The translations under genes were made by a program, and so were the position numbers. A DNA stretch of 64,000 nucleotides from Gammaproteobacteria bacterium (GTDB lineage Bacteria > Pseudomonadota > Gammaproteobacteria > Thiohalobacterales > Thiohalobacteraceae), in assembly GCA_019911805.1 (NCBI GenBank), contig JAIOJV010000088.1:31842-95841 (forward strand), in the 5' to 3' direction. The notes beneath the pieces were generated by a model. It did not search any database. It saw only the letters and a program-made list of their open reading frames with translations, and was not told the origin of the DNA. Position 1 is the stretch's first letter. Each line of letters starts with the position of its first letter. Of the stretch, positions 7,621 through 16,035 are shown one piece after another.

Positions 7621-9579
7621 ATGCTCGAACTCCGCAATGTCAGCCTGCGGCGCGGTCCGCGCCAGCTGTTTTCCGATGCCACCGTGACCCTGCACGCGGG
7701 CCAGCGCGTCGGCGTGACCGGGGCCAACGGCAGCGGCAAGTCCAGCCTGTTCGCGCTGCTGCGCGGCGAGCTGCAGAACGACACCGGCGAGTGTCGCGTC
7801 CCCGCGCACTGGATCATCGCCCAGGTCGCTCAGGAGACCTCGGCCCTGGAGCTGCCCGCCCTCGACTACGTGCTGCGCGGCGACGCGGAACTGGAGCACC
7901 TGCAGAAGCAATTGCACGCCGCCGGGTCCCAGGACAGCCTCTCGGCGCAGGCGCCTCACCGGCAGGCCACGCACGATGGCCCGCGCATCGCCGCACTCCA
8001 TGCCCAGCTCGAGGCCATCGACGGTTACAGCGCACCCAGCCGGGCGGCGCGACTGCTGCATGGGCTCGGATTCACAGCCGACCAGGAGCACCTGCCGGTC
8101 GCACAGTTCTCCGGCGGCTGGCGCATGCGGCTCAATCTCGCCCAGGCACTGATGTGCCGCTCCGACCTGCTGCTGCTCGACGAGCCGACCAACCATCTGG
8201 ATCTCGACGCGGTGCTGTGGCTGGAGGAATGGCTCAGCCGCTACCCGGGCACGCTGCTGCTGATCTCGCACGACCGCGAGTTCCTCGACCGCACGGTGCA
8301 ACACATCCTGCACATCGAGCGTGAACGGGTGCGTTTGTATACCGGCAACTATTCCGACTTCGAGACCCAACGCGCCGCACAACTCGCGCAGCAGCAGACC
8401 GCCTTCGAGCGTCAGCAGCGCGAGATCGCCCACATCCAGCGCTTCATCGATCGCTTCAAGGCCAAGGCGACCAAGGCCAAGCAGGCACAGAGCCGCATAA
8501 AGGCACTGGCACGCCTGGAGCGCATCGCCGCCGCGCACGTGGATTCGCCGTTCCAGTTCGAATTCCCCCTGCCAGCAAAGCTGCCACATCCCTTGCTGCA
8601 ACTGGAGCGGGTGTCGGCGGGCTATGCGGACAAGGTGATCCTCTCCGGCGTCGACCTGAGCCTCGCACCCGGCGACCGGCTCGGCCTGCTCGGGCCCAAC
8701 GGCGCGGGCAAGTCCACCCTCATCAAGCTGCTCGCCGGCGTGATCGGACCGCTCGGCGGCCAGCGTGCGGGCGCGCCCGACCTGGATGTCGGCTACTTCG
8801 CCCAGCACCAACTCGAACAGCTGGACGCCGGCGCCAGCCCGCTGTTACACCTGCAGCGCCTGGCGCCGCGCGCGAGTGAGCAGTCATTGCGCGACTTCCT
8901 CGGCGGCTTCGGTTTCTCCGGTGCGCTCGCCGAGTCACCGGTCGCGCCGTTCTCGGGCGGCGAGAAGGCGCGCCTGGTGCTGGCCCTGCTGGTCCATCAG
9001 GCACCGAACCTGCTGCTGCTCGACGAACCGACCAACCACCTCGACCTGGAGATGCGACTGGCCCTGGAACTCGCGCTGCAGGACTACCCCGGCGCCGTGG
9101 TGCTGGTCTCGCACGACCGCCACCTGCTGCGCACCGTGACCGACCGTTTTCTGCTCGTCGCCGGCGGCCACGCACGGCCCTTCGACGGCGACCTCGACGA
9201 CTACCGCCGCTGGCTGGAACAGCGCGCGCGCACCAGCGAATCCCGCAGCGAAGACAGCGAAGACAAGGCCCACAGCGCCACCGCCCGCCGCGAGCGCAAG
9301 CGCCAGGAGGCCGCACAGCGCCAGCGCCTGCAGCCGCTGCGCAACGAACTCAAGAAGCTGGATGCGCAGCTCGAGAAATTGCACACGCGGCAGACGGAAC
9401 TGGAAGCCGCGCTCGGCGACAGCACGCTCTACGAGGCGGCGCAGAAAGGGCGTCTGCAGCAACTGCTGGTGGAGAAGTCGGCGCTGGACAGCGAGTTAGA
9501 AACGACGGAAGAGCGCTGGCTGGAGGTCGGTGAGATGCTCGAAGCGGCACCGGAACCCGACGAGAACCCTTCTCTGTAA
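7621..9579 (+). CDS. yheS: ABC-F family ATPase (YheS-like)
   Basis: Soluble ribosome-associated ABC-F protein with two ATPase domains and no membrane segments. Walker A motifs are GANGSGKS (34-41) and GPNGAGKS (about 358-365), and signatures FSGGW and FSGGE occur near residues 163 and 444. Both Walker B motifs are followed by DEPTNHLDL. The inter-domain linker (about residues 245-315, FERQQREIAHIQRFIDRFKAKATKAKQ broken here for length) is the ABC-F hallmark P-site arm. A charged coiled-coil tail ends the protein. At 652 residues it matches YheS. The start at 7621 was chosen because the upstream frame lacks family sequence. Confidence 0.93.
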   Translation: MLELRNVSLRRGPRQLFSDATVTLHAGQRVGVTGANGSGKSSLFALLRGELQNDTGECRVPAHWIIAQVAQETSALELPALDYVLRGDAELEHLQKQLHAAGSQDSLSAQAPHRQATHDGPRIAALHAQLEAIDGYSAPSRAARLLHGLGFTADQEHLPVAQFSGGWRMRLNLAQALMCRSDLLLLDEPTNHLDLDAVLWLEEWLSRYPGTLLLISHDREFLDRTVQHILHIERERVRLYTGNYSDFETQRAAQLAQQQTAFERQQREIAHIQRFIDRFKAKATKAKQAQSRIKALARLERIAAAHVDSPFQFEFPLPAKLPHPLLQLERVSAGYADKVILSGVDLSLAPGDRLGLLGPNGAGKSTLIKLLAGVIGPLGGQRAGAPDLDVGYFAQHQLEQLDAGASPLLHLQRLAPRASEQSLRDFLGGFGFSGALAESPVAPFSGGEKARLVLALLVHQAPNLLLLDEPTNHLDLEMRLALELALQDYPGAVVLVSHDRHLLRTVTDRFLLVAGGHARPFDGDLDDYRRWLEQRARTSESRSEDSEDKAHSATARRERKRQEAAQRQRLQPLRNELKKLDAQLEKLHTRQTELEAALGDSTLYEAAQKGRLQQLLVEKSALDSELETTEERWLEVGEMLEAAPEPDENPSL

Positions 9580-9604
9580 CGCCGCTCAGGCCACCGGCAT
9601 GAAG

Positions 9605-9650
9605 GTGCCCGATGCACCGTCACCCGATTCGTGCGATCGGGCACATTTAC
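9605..9650 (+). terminator. Inverted repeat after the ABC-F gene, weak terminator candidate
   Basis: GTGCCCGAT (9605-9613) and ATCGGGCAC (9636-9644) form a perfect 9-bp stem with a loop of 22 bases, followed by ATTTACC. The T-tract is short, so termination may be weak or Rho-assisted. Confidence 0.35.
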
Positions 9651-9773
9651 CGCGACCCACGAAGACCACGGCACCTGCTCACGGCGTGCCGCACCTTCCT
9701 TTTGCACCGCCGTGTCCGTTGTGGTTAATTGTCCCCATCTACTTACTCATCCTGAACCGAGGAACCATCCGCC

Positions 9774-10172
9774 ATGATCCGACCCGCCGCCTTCGCCGCA
9801 CTCACCGCCCTCGCCTTGAGCGCGCATGCTCAGCTGTCTGTCGGCATGAACGAGGCGACCATGCAACAGATGATGCAGGGTATGCAGGCGCTGCAGACCT
9901 GTATGGAAAACGTCGATCAGGCAGCGCTGGAACGGCTCGGCGAGCAAGCCGAGCAGGTGGAGGCGGAAGTCAAGACGCTGTGTATGCAAGGCAAGCGTGA
10001 TGCGGCGCAGGCCCGGGCCGTGGCGTACGGTATGCAGGTCGCGAAGGAGCCGGCCGTGCAGGCCATGGCCGAGTGCGGCAAGGAGATGCAGGGGATGATG
10101 CCGCAAATGCAATCGCTGCCGTATGCGGATATCGCGGATGACCACGCGGCTGGACATGTCTGCGACGAGTGA
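9774..10172 (+). CDS. Small secreted Met/Cys-containing protein, function unknown
   Basis: I do not recognise a named family. The 132-residue product opens with a clear Sec signal peptide (MIRPAAFAALTALALSAHA, cleavage before QLSVG). The mature part is helical, rich in Met and Gln (NEATMQQMMQGMQAL), and carries four cysteines (TCME, LCMQ, ECGK, VCDE) that could form two disulfides in the periplasm. Charged heptad-like spacing at LERLGEQAEQVEAEVK suggests a helical hairpin. It stands alone between the rightward ABC-F gene and a leftward flavin reductase. A GAGGAA motif lies at a usable ribosome-site distance, which supports translation. Confidence 0.75.
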   Translation: MIRPAAFAALTALALSAHAQLSVGMNEATMQQMMQGMQALQTCMENVDQAALERLGEQAEQVEAEVKTLCMQGKRDAAQARAVAYGMQVAKEPAVQAMAECGKEMQGMMPQMQSLPYADIADDHAAGHVCDE

Positions 10173-10351
10173 CCCGACGCACGCGTGGTTGTACCTGATG
10201 ACCTGAATTTCCGACCGATGCTCCAAGCACTCGGGCGGCATCCGGCCCTGTAGTGTGGCGAGCATTACCCTCAGCACCCGTCGCCGGACCGTGCAGGCAA
10301 CGCACTGCCCGGATGACAGCGACCGAGCGCAGCGTCCGGTGTCCGGCGGAG

Positions 10352-10966
10352 TCACATCCCGTTCTTGTACACCGATCGGTCCGCCGCGCCGCTGGCGCGC
10401 ACCTGGCGCAGGGCGATGGCGTATTCCTTGAGCAGGGTCAGCGCGTAGCGGATGCGATCGCGGAAATACGCATCGGCGGCTTCGTCATTGGCGGCGGGAT
10501 CGTCGTTGAGCACCGTCTCGACGTTGCGCACGACAATCTGCTCGGGGATGTAACAGATGCGGTTGTTCTTGTAGCTGCTCATGCGCAGCTCGGCGACCGG
10601 ATAGGCACCGCCGTCGGCGGACGACACCGTGACGATGAGCGCGGGCTTGTGGGCGAGCTCACCCTTGCCCCAGAGCAGGAAGAAATTCTTCAGGCCCGCC
10701 GGTACCTGGCCATGCCATTCCGGCGAGACGATCACGAAGGCATCGCTGGCGTGCAGTTGCTCCGCCAGCGGCCCCAGCTGCGCCTCCCATTCAGGGTGGC
10801 CGTCCCAGACGCCCTCATCCCACAACGGCAGCGGGTTGCCGGCCAGACTGAGCAACCAGGTCTGCGCACACAAGCCATGCTGTTTTAAACTCGTCTCGAC
10901 GTGGCGCGCGACCTTCTCGCTCTGGGAGTCGTGCCGGTGACTGCCGCTGATGATACTGATCTGCAT
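10352..10966 (-). CDS. NADPH-dependent FMN reductase family protein
   Basis: Flavodoxin-fold oxidoreductase of the NADPH-dependent FMN reductase (SsuE/ChrR/WrbA-related) family. The phosphate-binding loop is SGSHRHDSQSEKVA near the N-terminus, and VSPEWHGQVPAGLKNFFLLW is the flavin-contact region (commonly TPEYNGSxPGxLKN). The product is 204 residues from the ATG at 10966, which has AGGAA about seven bases upstream; the frame extends to 11065, but that leader is not family-like and enters the repeat element. The physiological substrate (quinone, flavin or metal) cannot be told from sequence. Confidence 0.88.
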   Translation of the reverse strand: MQISIISGSHRHDSQSEKVARHVETSLKQHGLCAQTWLLSLAGNPLPLWDEGVWDGHPEWEAQLGPLAEQLHASDAFVIVSPEWHGQVPAGLKNFFLLWGKGELAHKPALIVTVSSADGGAYPVAELRMSSYKNNRICYIPEQIVVRNVETVLNDDPAANDEAADAYFRDRIRYALTLLKEYAIALRQVRASGAADRSVYKNGM

Positions 10967-11011
10967 ATCGGATTCCTGAACTTGGATTCCTGGCCGGCAG
11001 GAGGCCCACCA

Positions 11012-11174
11012 GGAGCCTGTCGGACCTGGGCGATCATAGCGCGCCGGGTGGGAAAGCGAGGTCATTTCTTCGATCCTTCGCGGACAATAGCCGTAGCTAT
11101 TTGACGAGCAGGATCAAACAATGGACGGCTATCCCACCGGCGCGGTAGATCAGCCCCAAATCCCGACGGGCCCC
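11012..11174. repeat. 163-bp palindromic element, copy A
   Basis: This starts with GGAGCCTGTCGG and ends with a degenerate CCGACGGGCCCC. A central stem ATAGC-CGTA-GCTAT lies at about 11087-11100, flanked by GAGGTCATTTCTTCGATCC on the left and GGATCAAACAATGGACGGC on the right. The outer, middle and inner parts pair in order, so the whole unit is an imperfect hairpin. Copies B (28465-28697) and C (52629-52791) share the same order of motifs in the same orientation. It lies in the divergent gap between the FMN reductase and the RND adaptor. Confidence 0.85.
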
Positions 11175-11285
11175 TAGTCTAACAGGCGGGTCGGACGGGG
11201 CCTAAACCCCTTCACCGCGGGACGTCCAGGATATGGCCACAGTCGTGGCTGCGCCCCAGAAGGCTTGTTGATACCATTCCCCCAT

Positions 11286-12380
11286 ATGCCTCCCTATCAC
11301 TCCCGTAACGCACGACCGGCGCGGATTATCCTCGGCGCTGCGCTGCTCATCCTGCTGGGCGCCTGTGGCGACCGGCAATCTGCGCCCGGGCAAGACGCGG
11401 CCCGCGTCGACCAGCCCGTGCTGGTCACTGTCGCGACCATCGCCACCGAACGGCTCGCCCAGACCGTCGTGCGTACCGGCACGCTGCGCGCCCGCCGCAT
11501 CGTGCGCCTGCACAGTCAGGAGGAGGGACGGGTCGAGACGCTGGCGGTATACGAAGGTGACCGGGTCAAGGCCGGCACCCTGCTGCTGCAGCTGGACGAC
11601 CGTCTGGTGCGCGCCGAGCTGAACAAGGCCGAGGCCAACCGCCGCCAGGCCGAACAGGACCTCACGCGCCTGCAGCGCCTGGCCGGCCGCAAGCTGGTGT
11701 CCGAGGACGAACAGTTGCGCGCCGAGACCACCCTGCGCATCGCCGAGGCCGAGGAATCACTGCTCAAGACGCGCCTGGGCTATACCGCCATCCGGGCGCC
11801 GTTCGACGGCGTCATCACCGAACGCATGGTCGAGCCGGGCGACGCCGCACCGCGCTTCACCCACCTGCTGACCCTGGCCGATCCGGATTCGCTGGTCACC
11901 GAGGTGCCAATCTCCGAGCTGATCCTGCCCACGCTCACCGTCGGCGACGCCGTCACGGTACGTATCGACGCGCTGGGGGCCGCGACCTATGCCGGCCGCA
12001 TCGACCGCATCCATCCCACCGTCGATGCGAACACCCGGCAGGGTATGGTCGAGATCGCCCTCGACCCCGTGCCGCCGGGCGCCCAGGCGGGCCAGCTGTG
12101 CCGCGTCTATCTGCCCGGGGAGGTACGGCCGCGGCGCAGCGTGCCGCTCGCGGCCCTGCGTCAGGATACGCAGGGCGAGTACGTCTACACCATCGATGCC
12201 GAAGGCTACGCCCGCCGCACGCCGGTACACAGCGGCATGGCGCTTGGCGAACGCATCGAGATCGTCGACGGGCTCGCCGACGGCGACCGGGTCATCACCC
12301 GCGGCTTCATCAATCTGGCCGCCGGCAAACCGGTGAAGATCGTCGCCACAGCGGACGCCCCGCCGACACCCCGGCCATGA
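11286..12380 (+). CDS. RND efflux periplasmic adaptor lipoprotein (membrane fusion protein)
   Basis: Periplasmic adaptor of a tripartite RND efflux pump. A lipoprotein signal (LLGAC, acylated Cys at about 27) anchors it in the inner membrane. A lipoyl/barrel-sandwich half follows (RVETLAVYEGDRVKAGTLLLQLDD), then a helical hairpin (ELNKAEANRRQAEQDLTRL broken by a short turn), then the second lipoyl half (YTAIRAPFDGVITERMVEPG), and beta-barrel and membrane-proximal domains. The 364-residue start at ATG 11286 was chosen over an upstream TTG at 11265, though neither has a strong ribosome site. The stop overlaps the pump gene by four bases. No outer-membrane channel gene is adjacent. Confidence 0.92.
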   Translation: MPPYHSRNARPARIILGAALLILLGACGDRQSAPGQDAARVDQPVLVTVATIATERLAQTVVRTGTLRARRIVRLHSQEEGRVETLAVYEGDRVKAGTLLLQLDDRLVRAELNKAEANRRQAEQDLTRLQRLAGRKLVSEDEQLRAETTLRIAEAEESLLKTRLGYTAIRAPFDGVITERMVEPGDAAPRFTHLLTLADPDSLVTEVPISELILPTLTVGDAVTVRIDALGAATYAGRIDRIHPTVDANTRQGMVEIALDPVPPGAQAGQLCRVYLPGEVRPRRSVPLAALRQDTQGEYVYTIDAEGYARRTPVHSGMALGERIEIVDGLADGDRVITRGFINLAAGKPVKIVATADAPPTPRP

Positions 12381-15300
12381 GCACGTCGCAACCCCCGGCC
12401 GCGCCCGGACGCAGCGGCGGGCTCGCCGCCTGGTCGATCCGCCACCCCATCGGCGTCACCATGATCGCGCTCGCCGTGGTGGTACTGGGCTTCTTCTTCT
12501 CGCTGCGCCTGCCGGTCGACCTGTTGCCGAACATCGTCTATCCCGAGGTGCGCGTGCGCATCCTCGATCCGGGCGTCTCGGCGAGCATCATGGAGGACCA
12601 GATCACCCGCAACCTGGAAGAACAGCTGGCGATCACGGAAAACGTCATCTCCCTGATCTCCACCAGCAAGGAAGGCGAGAGCGCGGTGGACATGTGGTTC
12701 CCCTACGGCACCGACATCGATATTGCGCTGCGTGATGCCAGCAACCGTCTCGACCGGGCCATGCGCTTCCTGCCCACGACCATCGATCCGCCCATCATCT
12801 ACAAGAGTGATCCGCAGCAGATACCCGTGGCGGAATTCGTCGTCAGCTCGGCGCACCTCGACCCCGTGGAACTGCGCAGCTATGTCGACTACTCGCTGTC
12901 CCGGTCGTTCATCAACCTGCCCGGCGTGGCCTCCACCGAGGTCGGCGGCGGCCTGGTGCGCGAGATCCAGGTACTACCCGATCTGGAGCGCCTGGCGGCG
13001 GTGGGCCTGACCCCCGACGGCCTCGTCACGCGGCTGCGCGCAGCCAACCGCGACGTGGCCGCCGGCCGGCTGCACGCCGGAGCACGCGAATACAGCAGCC
13101 GCACCGACGGACGCTTTCAGCGTGTCGAGGAGATCCGCCAGCTGCCGATCGTGGTACCGGGCGGCCACAGTCTGCCGTTGCAGGAACTCGCCGAGGTCCG
13201 CGACACCCACGAGGACGAGCGGCTGCGGGTGCGCTTCGACGGCGTCGCGGGCGTCAAACTCACCATCCAGAAACAGCCGACGGCCAACACCGTTGCCGTG
13301 GTCGACGCCGTCATGGCGCGGATGCAATGGCTGCGCGACACCGGCCAGCTGCCCGCCGACGTGGACATCAGCACCGTGTCGGACCAGTCCATCTACGTGC
13401 GTTATGCGCTCAACAACGCGATCGCGGCCGGCTTGAGCGGCGCGGGGCTGGCGATGGCGGTGGTGTTCCTGTTCCTCGGCGATGTGCGCCGCACGCTGGT
13501 GATCGGTAGCGCCATCCCCATCGCCATCGCCGTCACCCTGTTCGTCATGGAATTCACCGGGCTGACCCTGAACATCATGAGCCTGGGTGGCCTGGCGGTC
13601 GGCATCGGTATGCTGGTGGACAGTGCCATCGTCATGCTGGAGAACATCCACCGCCATCAGGATGCCGGCGAGGAGCCGCTGCACGCCGGCATCCAGGCCG
13701 CCACCGAGGTCAACAGCGCCATCGTCGCGTCCACCAGCACCAACCTGGCCGCCGTGCTGCCGTTTCTGATGATCGCGGGATTGTCGGGGATGCTGTTCCG
13801 GGAGCTCATCATCACGATCTCGGCCGCCATCTTCGCAGCCATGGTGGTGGCCTTGACGCTGGTGCCGGCCTGGGGCACGCGCCTGCGCCCCGAGCACGAA
13901 CGTGGCGAGCCCGCCTGGCACCGTGCCTTCAACCGCCAGCTCGGCAGGCTGCAGCGTACCTATGCACGCCTGTTGCGCGGTCTGACGGCGCACCGCGGCA
14001 CGCAACTGCTGGCACTGCTCGCGTTCGTGGTGCTGCTCGGTGTCAGTGTGCTGCCCTTCCTCACCGGCAAGGAGATCTTTCTGCCGGACCTGGACGATGG
14101 CCGCATCACGGTGCGCGTCACCGGCGACACCGGCACCGCCATGGAAACCATGGACGTGACCGCCCGACGGCTGGAGGCGCTGTTCCACCGTCAGTCCGAG
14201 GTCGAGTCGGTGTTCACTACCACCGGCGGCTTCATCTTCGGGCGCACCGCACGCGAGCTGTCCAGTCGCGCCACCCTGCAGGTACAGCTCAAACCCCTGG
14301 ACCAGCGCACGGTCTCGTCCAATGAGTGGGTCACCCACATGAACACCGAGATCGAGCAGCTGCAGCTGGTCGGCTACAAGATCATCATGCGCGTCGCCGG
14401 CCTGCGCGGCCTGCGGGTCGGCGCGGGTGAGGACGACATCGCCTTCCGCGTCCAGGGGCCGGATCTGGACACCCTGCAGGAGCTGGGCCCGCAGGTCGTC
14501 GCCGTGCTGAACGACACGCCCGGCCTGCGCAATGTCTCCTGGACGGGTGAAGAGGCCCAGCATGAACTGGCGGTGACCGTCGACCGCGAGCGTGCCACGC
14601 AGCTGGGACTGGACGTGGATGATATCGGCATGGCACTGCGCTTCGCGCTGGATGGCGAGCTCGCCGGCGACTTCATCGCCGACGACCGGCAGTTCGATAT
14701 CCGCGTGCGCCTGCCGCAACCGGACATGAAAACGATCTCCGACCTGGAAAGTATTTTACTGACCGCGTCCGGCGGCAACCGCCCCGCGGTACGCCTGAGC
14801 GATGTCGCCCGGATCGGCCTGACCGCCGCCCCCACCGAGATTCTGCGCTACCAGCAGGAACGCATGATCGAGGTGTACGCCTCGCTGAGCGGCACCCGGG
14901 CACTCAGCGAGGTCATGGAGGATGCGCTGCAGCGGCTGGCGGCGCTCGATCTGCCGGCCGGCTATCGACTCTACGACATCGGCGCCTTCACAGAACTGCA
15001 GGAAGGCCGGCAGATCGCCGGACTGCTGCTCGCGCTGGCGCTGTTCCTGGTGTTCGTCGTCATGGCGGTACAGTACGAGTCGCTGCGCAATCCGTTGGTG
15101 ATCCTGTTGAGCGTGCCCTTCGCGGTTACCGGGCCGGCGCTGGCGCTGCCGCTGCTGGGCGTGCCGCTGTCCATGCCGGTATGGCTCGGCCTGATCATGC
15201 TCGCCGGCATCGTCGTGAACAATGCCATCGTGCTGGTGGAGTACATCGAACTGCTGCGCGCACGGGGTCGGTCCGTGCACGCGGCCATCGCCACGGCGGG

Positions 15301-15529
15301 CGAACTGCGGCTGCGTCCCATCCTGATGACGACCCTCACGACCGTGGTAGGCCTGCTGCCGCTGTCGCTGGGCTGGGGCGAGGGCGCGGAGATGCTGCAG
15401 CCGCTGGCCCAGACCATGGTCTGGGGGTTGAGCTTCTCCCTTTTGGTATCCTTGCTGTTGGTACCCGTGATCTACCTCGGCTTTCACCGCGTCGCCCCGC
15501 CCGTCCCGTCCCGCAGCGCCAGCGCCTGA
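12377..15529 (+). CDS. RND family efflux pump (HAE1/AcrB-like)
   Basis: Inner-membrane proton-driven efflux pump of 1,050 residues, the standard AcrB size. The first helix (IGVTMIALAVVVLGFFF) is followed by LPVDLLPNIVYPEVRV, typical of HAE1-type RND proteins. The proton-relay helix reads GIGMLVDSAIVMLENI near residue 415, with a single conserved Asp where AcrB has two. The second half repeats the fold, ending GLIMLAGIVVNNAIVLVEYIELL and LRLRPILMTTLTTVVGLLPL. The ATGA overlap with the adaptor gene gives a two-gene operon. Divergence from AcrB and lack of a regulator mean the substrates cannot be predicted. Confidence 0.93.
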   Translation: MSTSQPPAAPGRSGGLAAWSIRHPIGVTMIALAVVVLGFFFSLRLPVDLLPNIVYPEVRVRILDPGVSASIMEDQITRNLEEQLAITENVISLISTSKEGESAVDMWFPYGTDIDIALRDASNRLDRAMRFLPTTIDPPIIYKSDPQQIPVAEFVVSSAHLDPVELRSYVDYSLSRSFINLPGVASTEVGGGLVREIQVLPDLERLAAVGLTPDGLVTRLRAANRDVAAGRLHAGAREYSSRTDGRFQRVEEIRQLPIVVPGGHSLPLQELAEVRDTHEDERLRVRFDGVAGVKLTIQKQPTANTVAVVDAVMARMQWLRDTGQLPADVDISTVSDQSIYVRYALNNAIAAGLSGAGLAMAVVFLFLGDVRRTLVIGSAIPIAIAVTLFVMEFTGLTLNIMSLGGLAVGIGMLVDSAIVMLENIHRHQDAGEEPLHAGIQAATEVNSAIVASTSTNLAAVLPFLMIAGLSGMLFRELIITISAAIFAAMVVALTLVPAWGTRLRPEHERGEPAWHRAFNRQLGRLQRTYARLLRGLTAHRGTQLLALLAFVVLLGVSVLPFLTGKEIFLPDLDDGRITVRVTGDTGTAMETMDVTARRLEALFHRQSEVESVFTTTGGFIFGRTARELSSRATLQVQLKPLDQRTVSSNEWVTHMNTEIEQLQLVGYKIIMRVAGLRGLRVGAGEDDIAFRVQGPDLDTLQELGPQVVAVLNDTPGLRNVSWTGEEAQHELAVTVDRERATQLGLDVDDIGMALRFALDGELAGDFIADDRQFDIRVRLPQPDMKTISDLESILLTASGGNRPAVRLSDVARIGLTAAPTEILRYQQERMIEVYASLSGTRALSEVMEDALQRLAALDLPAGYRLYDIGAFTELQEGRQIAGLLLALALFLVFVVMAVQYESLRNPLVILLSVPFAVTGPALALPLLGVPLSMPVWLGLIMLAGIVVNNAIVLVEYIELLRARGRSVHAAIATAGELRLRPILMTTLTTVVGLLPLSLGWGEGAEMLQPLAQTMVWGLSFSLLVSLLLVPVIYLGFHRVAPPVPSRSASA

Positions 15530-15563
15530 GCACCGGACGGCCCGCGCACCGCTGGTGGTCCAC

Positions 15564-15572
15564 TGCTACACT
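15564..15572 (+). promoter_or_regulatory. Extended -10 promoter candidate for the pentapeptide protein
   Basis: TGCTACACT, identical to the motif at 4431, ends 31 bases before the ATG at 15604. It would give this gene its own promoter despite the close RND operon. Confidence 0.45.
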
Positions 15573-15603
15573 GCCCCCAACTGCGAGATCGAGGGAGAGG
15601 CCC

Positions 15604-15972
15604 ATGAGCGACCAGACACCCGCCATCAAGAACGATCCGCTCTACCAACTGTTGCGCGCCGGCAAGGTCGACGAATTCAACCAGCGCCGACAGGCAGGTG
15701 AGCATTGCGATCTGACCGGTTGCGATTTCCGTGGCCTGGACCTGCGCGGTCTGGATGCCGATGGTCTGGATCTGAGCAACAGCTACTTCCGCCAGGCGGA
15801 CTTGCGCGGCGTCGATCTGAGTACTGCCCGGCTGACCGGCGCAAGCATCCACGGCGCCAAGATCTCCGGGGCCCACCTGCCCGTCGACCTGGCCGCCGAC
15901 GAGATCCTGATGTCGCTGACACACGGCACCCGGCTGCGCTACGGCACACCGGTGCGCGCCTGCAAGGAGTGA
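15604..15972 (+). CDS. Pentapeptide-repeat protein
   Basis: A 122-residue cytoplasmic protein. Residues about 35-90 hold roughly ten A(D/N)LXX-type pentapeptides (CDLTG CDFRG LDLRG LDADG), which fold as a quadrilateral beta-helix. The N-terminal part (NDPLYQLLRAGKVDEFNQRR) is helical and is shared by several short proteobacterial members. A good ribosome site (GAGGGAGAGG) precedes the ATG. Some pentapeptide proteins mimic DNA and protect gyrase, but nothing here shows that activity. It is too short for the Qnr type. Confidence 0.85.
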   Translation: MSDQTPAIKNDPLYQLLRAGKVDEFNQRRQAGEHCDLTGCDFRGLDLRGLDADGLDLSNSYFRQADLRGVDLSTARLTGASIHGAKISGAHLPVDLAADEILMSLTHGTRLRYGTPVRACKE

Positions 15973-16035
15973 ACCTGAAACCTGCATTGGCCGCGGGAGC
16001 ACACGGAAACCCACGGGCAAGACCATGAACGGCGT

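Noticed and set aside
7369..8811. 480-codon leftward frame antisense to the ABC-F gene
   Set aside because: Walker and signature motifs on the plus strand are decisive; the other frame is a composition artefact.
12974..14719. 581-codon leftward frame antisense to the RND pump
   Set aside because: The plus-strand frame is a clear RND pump with conserved motifs; the antisense frame is rich in His, Asp and Gln and has no domain. Such mirror frames are expected in very G+C-rich DNA.
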